A stretch of 42,478 nucleotides of DNA. It comes from DATJUF01 sp035502655 (lineage in GTDB: Bacteria; Desulfobacterota; Binatia; Binatales; Binataceae). The notes below the pieces were generated by a model that did no database searches, was not told the DNA's origin, and saw only the letters and a program-made list of their open reading frames with translations. The DNA lies in contig DATJUF010000261.1 of NCBI GenBank assembly GCA_035502655.1, forward strand, positions 1 to 42,478, written 5' to 3'. Position 1 is the stretch's first letter. Each line of letters begins with the position of its first letter. The translations under genes and the position numbers were made by a program. This document shows positions 41,398 to 42,478 of this stretch, piece after piece.

Positions 41398-41428
41398 ATC
41401 ATAGCGCGCCTCGAATACGGGGTTGCAA
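41398..41428 (-). promoter_or_regulatory. possible internal promoter before secE
   Basis: On the minus strand TTGCAA (41423-41428) and TATGAT (41398-41403, five of six matches to the -10 consensus) are separated by 19 bases, longer than ideal. The location, just after tRNA-Trp and about 80 bases before secE, suits a promoter for secE-nusG. Read-through from the tRNA promoter is the alternative. Confidence 0.4.
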
Positions 41429-41451
41429 GCACGGCAATCAACCAAGGGAAA

Positions 41452-41528
41452 TGGCGGGCCAGGCAGGATTCGAACCTGCAGCCCTCGGATTTGGAGTCCG
41501 ATGCTCTGCCAATTAGAGCTACTGACCC
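41452..41528 (-). tRNA. tRNA-Trp (CCA), 3' CCA encoded
   Basis: The minus strand folds as a full cloverleaf: GGGTCAG acceptor pairing with CTGGCCC, anticodon arm TCGGA-CTCCAAA-TCCGA with anticodon CCA, and T-arm GCAGG-TTCGAAT-CCTGC. The terminal CCA is encoded (41452-41454). Placement just upstream of secE is the classic position of this gene. Confidence 0.97.
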
Positions 41529-41565
41529 GCTTCGCTCGAACCCGCCTCGCGGTCTTGCCAGATGC

Positions 41566-41718
41566 CTAGACCTTGGTTTCCTTATGGGACGTATGGCTTC
41601 GACAGCTCGGGCAAAACTTCTTGATCGAGAACTTCTCGGTCTGCCGCTTTTTGTTCTTCGTCGTAGTATAGTTTCGCCGTTTGCAGCTATCACACGCTAA
41701 TCCAATCAAATCTCTCAT
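41566..41718 (-). CDS. rpmG: 50S ribosomal protein L33 (zinc-binding form)
   Basis: A 50-residue protein lying in the E-site region of the ribosome. Zinc-ligand pairs are Cys9-x2-Cys12 (LACDSCKRRNY) and Cys36-x2-Cys39 (KFCPSCRSHTSHKE), so it is the C+ form. ATG at 41718 is preceded by GAGG with an eight-base spacer. It sits between tRNA-Thr(GGU) and tRNA-Trp, at the place where many related genomes have tuf immediately upstream of it. Confidence 0.95.
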   Translation of the reverse strand: MRDLIGLACDSCKRRNYTTTKNKKRQTEKFSIKKFCPSCRSHTSHKETKV

Positions 41719-41805
41719 CTATGCGCCTCGTAACACGCCCTCATTAAGAGAGCGCCTCTAAATGTCTGCTGGGCTTTGACATGCCTCCGCCCCCTTGAAG
41801 CCGAA

Positions 41806-41878
41806 AGCCCACGACGGGAATCGAACCCGTGACCTCTTCCTTACCAAGGAAGTGCTCTGCCGGCTGAGCTACATGGGC
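41806..41878 (-). tRNA. tRNA-Thr (GGT)
   Basis: Complete cloverleaf on the minus strand: acceptor GCCCATG with CGTGGGC, anticodon arm CTTCC-TTGGTAA-GGAAG with anticodon GGT, T-arm ACGGG-TTCGATT-CCCGT. The CCA end is not encoded. Second Thr tRNA of the block, at the position of E. coli thrT. Confidence 0.97.
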
Positions 41879-41931
41879 AAAAATCACCGATCTTTTAAGT
41901 CCACTCTCAAGTCAAGCCGAGCCCCTTAAAA

Positions 41932-42007
41932 TGGAGCGGGAGACGGGATTCGAACCCGCGACCCCGAGCTTGGAAGGCTCGCGCTCTACCAACTGAGCTA
42001 CTCCCGC
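41932..42007 (-). tRNA. tRNA-Gly (TCC), 3' CCA encoded
   Basis: Acceptor GCGGGAG with CTCCCGC, anticodon arm CGAGC-CTTCCAA-GCTCG with anticodon TCC, T-arm CGGGTTCGAATCCCG. CCA is encoded at 41932-41934. Corresponds in position to E. coli glyT. Confidence 0.97.
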
Positions 42008-42053
42008 CCTTATGTTTCCACGCCCCATCGTCCACGCTTGCAACTTAATTATT

Positions 42054-42139
42054 TGGTGGAGAGGGGAGGATTCGAACCTCCGTAGGCATAAGCCGGCAGA
42101 TTTACAGTCTGCTCCCTTTGGCCGCTCGGGAACCTCTCC
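42054..42139 (-). tRNA. tRNA-Tyr (GTA), 3' CCA encoded
   Basis: A class II tRNA with a long variable arm (around GGCTTATGCCTACGG). Acceptor GGAGAGG with CCTCTCC, anticodon arm CAGACTGTAAATCTG with anticodon GTA, T-arm GGAGG-TTCGAAT-CCTCC. CCA is encoded at 42054-42056. Corresponds in position to E. coli tyrU. Confidence 0.97.
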
Positions 42140-42167
42140 GCGTCAATCCTCTCTGCCATCGGAGCCA

Positions 42168-42239
42168 AGCCGATGGCGAGAATCGAACTCGCAACCTACC
42201 GCTTACAAGGCGGTTGCTCTACCTTTGAGCTACATCGGC
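42168..42239 (-). tRNA. tRNA-Thr (TGT)
   Basis: Seventy-two-base cloverleaf: acceptor GCCGATG with CATCGGC, anticodon arm ACCGC-CTTGTAA-GCGGT with anticodon TGT, T-arm GCGAG-TTCGATT-CTCGC. CCA is not encoded. First tRNA after the promoter, matching E. coli thrU in order. Confidence 0.97.
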
Positions 42240-42257
42240 GCGAACGATAAACTGCGT

Positions 42258-42286
42258 CTTTTATTCTGGCCTAACGCACAAGTCAA
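42258..42286 (-). promoter_or_regulatory. sigma70-like promoter of the tRNA-rpmG-secE-nusG block
   Basis: On the minus strand TTGACT (42281-42286) and TAAAAG (42258-42263) are spaced by exactly 17 bases. Predicted transcription start, near 42251, lies about 12 bases before the tRNA-Thr(UGU) 5' end, as expected for a stable-RNA promoter. The -10 matches the consensus at four of six positions and the -35 at five of six. Confidence 0.65.
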
Positions 42287-42349
42287 GGATAGTCGCCGCT
42301 ACGCTCACCAAAGGGTACTATTGAAATAAGAACAATCTCTGTGCTGATT

Positions 42350-42478
42350 TTACCCGATTGAAGTATCGGCAGTCCCGGACGACCGGTGCCGCGCGATCTC
42401 GAACAGCGCTACCGCCGCCGCTACCGAGACATTCAGCGAACCGATCCGCCCACCCATTGGTATATTAACTATAAAATC
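42350..42478 (-). CDS. TrmH/SpoU-family RNA 2'-O-ribose methyltransferase, C-terminal fragment (RlmB-like)
   Basis: The last 42 codons of a protein whose start lies beyond the right edge. The visible sequence contains IPMGGRIGSLNVSVAAAVALFEIARHR, the SPOUT trefoil-knot motif 3 that binds S-adenosylmethionine in TrmH-family enzymes. Its position ahead of the Thr-Tyr-Gly-Thr tRNA block is where RlmB (23S rRNA G2251 2'-O-methyltransferase) genes often occur. Assignment to RlmB rather than another SpoU enzyme rests on context only. Its stop codon is TAA at 42350-42352. Confidence 0.85.
   Translation of the reverse strand, partial: DFIVNIPMGGRIGSLNVSVAAAVALFEIARHRSSGTADTSIG

Noticed and set aside
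1..42478. CRISPR arrays, insertion sequences, prophage or toxin-antitoxin modules
   Set aside because: No regularly spaced repeats, no transposase or integrase frames, and no terminal repeats were seen anywhere in the window.

Overview
The window is about 42.5 kb of a moderately GC-rich bacterial chromosome and is dominated by one co-oriented (minus strand) transcription and translation locus. Reading with transcription, from the right edge leftwards: the last codons of a TrmH/RlmB-type rRNA methyltransferase; a tRNA block Thr(UGU)-Tyr(GUA)-Gly(UCC)-Thr(GGU); rpmG; tRNA-Trp(CCA); secE-nusG; rplK-rplA-rplJ-rplL; rpoB-rpoC; the str genes rpsL-rpsG-fusA-tuf; then an unbroken S10-spc-alpha run from rpsJ to rplQ that includes secY, adk, map, infA and rpmJ. 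No expected gene of the S10-spc-alpha set is missing.

The order rlmB, tRNA-Thr-Tyr-Gly-Thr, rpmG, tRNA-Trp, secE, nusG is the arrangement familiar from Proteobacteria and former Deltaproteobacteria, except that the tuf copy usually found between the second tRNA-Thr and rpmG/secE is absent. That arrangement, together with a Cys-rich EF-Tu and an amidohydrolase of a type I associate with Actinobacteria and Binatota-like environmental lineages, makes me guess a Desulfobacterota/Binatota-like organism. This is inference; no 16S gene is present to settle it.

Left of rplQ a hairpin terminator closes the ribosomal run. Then come, still on the minus strand, tldD-tldE (metalloprotease pair), a Crp/Fnr-type regulator with its own good promoter, clpB, and a predicted metal-dependent amidohydrolase with a strong terminator behind it. 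The left 1 kb is more AT-rich and holds a small unrecognised membrane protein. The first 288 bases on the plus strand are the end of a GNAT-type acetyltransferase, probably N-acetylglutamate synthase.

Functionally the locus makes the ribosome (most large- and small-subunit operon proteins), the core RNA polymerase (alpha, beta, beta-prime), elongation factors G and Tu, IF-1, the SecYE translocon core, NusG, and processing enzymes (Map, Adk). Gaps are short or overlapping, so translational coupling is likely through most of the run. Punctuation is visible at four places: a sigma70-like promoter just before the first tRNA-Thr, a possible promoter before secE, a strong hairpin terminator between rpoC and rpsL, and the terminator after rplQ. 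No gap exceeds 300 bases. I found no CRISPR array, insertion sequence or prophage feature, and nothing that clearly looks like an undescribed system. The observations worth following are the missing tuf copy, the long charged N-terminal extension of L5, the Cys4 insertion in EF-Tu, the TTG-started L29, a possible RNA hairpin between rplL and rpoB, and the AT-rich orphan membrane protein.
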